DNA of 6,186 nucleotides from Pseudomonadota bacterium (lineage in GTDB: Bacteria; Pseudomonadota; Alphaproteobacteria; Rhizobiales; Aestuariivirgaceae), in the NCBI GenBank assembly GCA_016522385.1, contig JAEKFU010000191.1, positions 1 to 6,186 on the forward strand, read 5' to 3'. The translations under genes were made by a program, and so were the position numbers. The notes below the pieces were generated by a model. It saw only the letters and a list, made by a program, of their open reading frames with translations, was not told the origin of the DNA and did not search any database. Below are positions 5,991 through 6,186 of the stretch, in pieces. The first letter of the stretch is position 1. Every line of letters begins with the position of its first letter.

Positions 5991-6186
5991 CCGTAGTGCA
6001 CCTTGCGCTCAATGTAGCGGAACTGGATGACCGTCAGGACACCGACGACGAGCAGCAGGATTACCGACTGGGCTGCCGATGAACCGAGATCCTGGCCGAC
6101 AAAGCCGTCGGCATAGACCTTATAGACGAGGATGGTGGTGGCCTGTTGCGGACCGCCTGAGGTGATGGTGTGGATCACGCCGAAGG
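5987..6186 (-). CDS. ugpA: sn-glycerol-3-phosphate ABC transporter permease UgpA, C-terminal fragment
   Basis: This is the partner permease of UgpE. Only the last 66 or so codons are in the window; the frame stays open to base 6186, so the gene continues to the right. The GTG at 6178 is an internal valine codon, preceded in frame by Phe-Gly, and not a real start. The visible part has the SGGPQQATT segment after a periplasmic stretch, then VYKVYADGF, then the final membrane helix (about SAAQSVILLLVVGVLTVIQF) and the charged tail RYIERKVHYG. This matches the UgpA C-terminus as I remember it from E. coli. The stop overlaps the ugpE start as ATGA, so the two permeases are translationally coupled and probably made in equal amounts. 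The binding-protein gene ugpB and the operon promoter, possibly with a PhoB site, would lie outside the window. Confidence 0.9.
   Translation of the reverse strand, partial: FGVIHTITSGGPQQATTILVYKVYADGFVGQDLGSSAAQSVILLLVVGVLTVIQFRYIERKVHYG

Noticed and set aside
1..6186. Defence system, mobile element, CRISPR array or prophage
   Set aside because: Every long stretch is explained by housekeeping enzyme or transporter genes; there are no transposases, integrases, long terminal repeats or regularly spaced repeats.

Overview
The window looks like chromosomal DNA from an alphaproteobacterium, most likely of the order Hyphomicrobiales (Rhizobiales). The support is moderately high GC, the closeness of the protein sequences to rhizobial-type families, and two copies of a short TAGAGCG-type intergenic repeat that I recall from such genomes. 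The order is an inference; the genus cannot be read from the sequence. It is an ordinary metabolic and transport region. I see no phage, insertion sequence, CRISPR array, RNA gene or defence system.

Layout. Bases 1-1272 (+) are the C-terminal two thirds of an M3-family zinc oligoendopeptidase (PepF type) whose start lies left of the window. A 246-base gap follows, holding a short repeat at the peptidase stop codon and a small GATC-rich inverted repeat. Next comes a tight two-gene + strand unit: a metallo-beta-lactamase-fold lactonase-like hydrolase (1519-2310) and, 21 bases later, an NAD(P)-dependent beta-hydroxyacid dehydrogenase (2332-3201). On the - strand, converging on that pair, is a transport operon read right to left: the 3' end of ugpA (permease, cut by the window edge), ugpE (permease), ugpC (ATPase) and a crotonase-fold enoyl-CoA hydratase-like gene. 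ugpA/ugpE and ugpC/crotonase each overlap by the four bases ATGA, and ugpE/ugpC are 9 bases apart, so the four genes are almost certainly co-transcribed and translationally coupled.

How the genes may work together. UgpA, UgpE and UgpC form the membrane and ATPase core of a sn-glycerol-3-phosphate (or glycerophosphodiester) importer; the binding protein UgpB would be expected further right. The crotonase at the operon's end is the unusual member: it sits where a phosphodiesterase (ugpQ) might be found, and it keeps only one of the two classical catalytic glutamates. In the + strand pair, a lactone-opening hydrolase beside a hydroxyacid dehydrogenase suggests, as inference only, a ring-opening then oxidation sequence. 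I found no clearly novel system; the best leads are the coupled crotonase, the altered active-site positions in two enzymes, and the repeats placed at gene ends.
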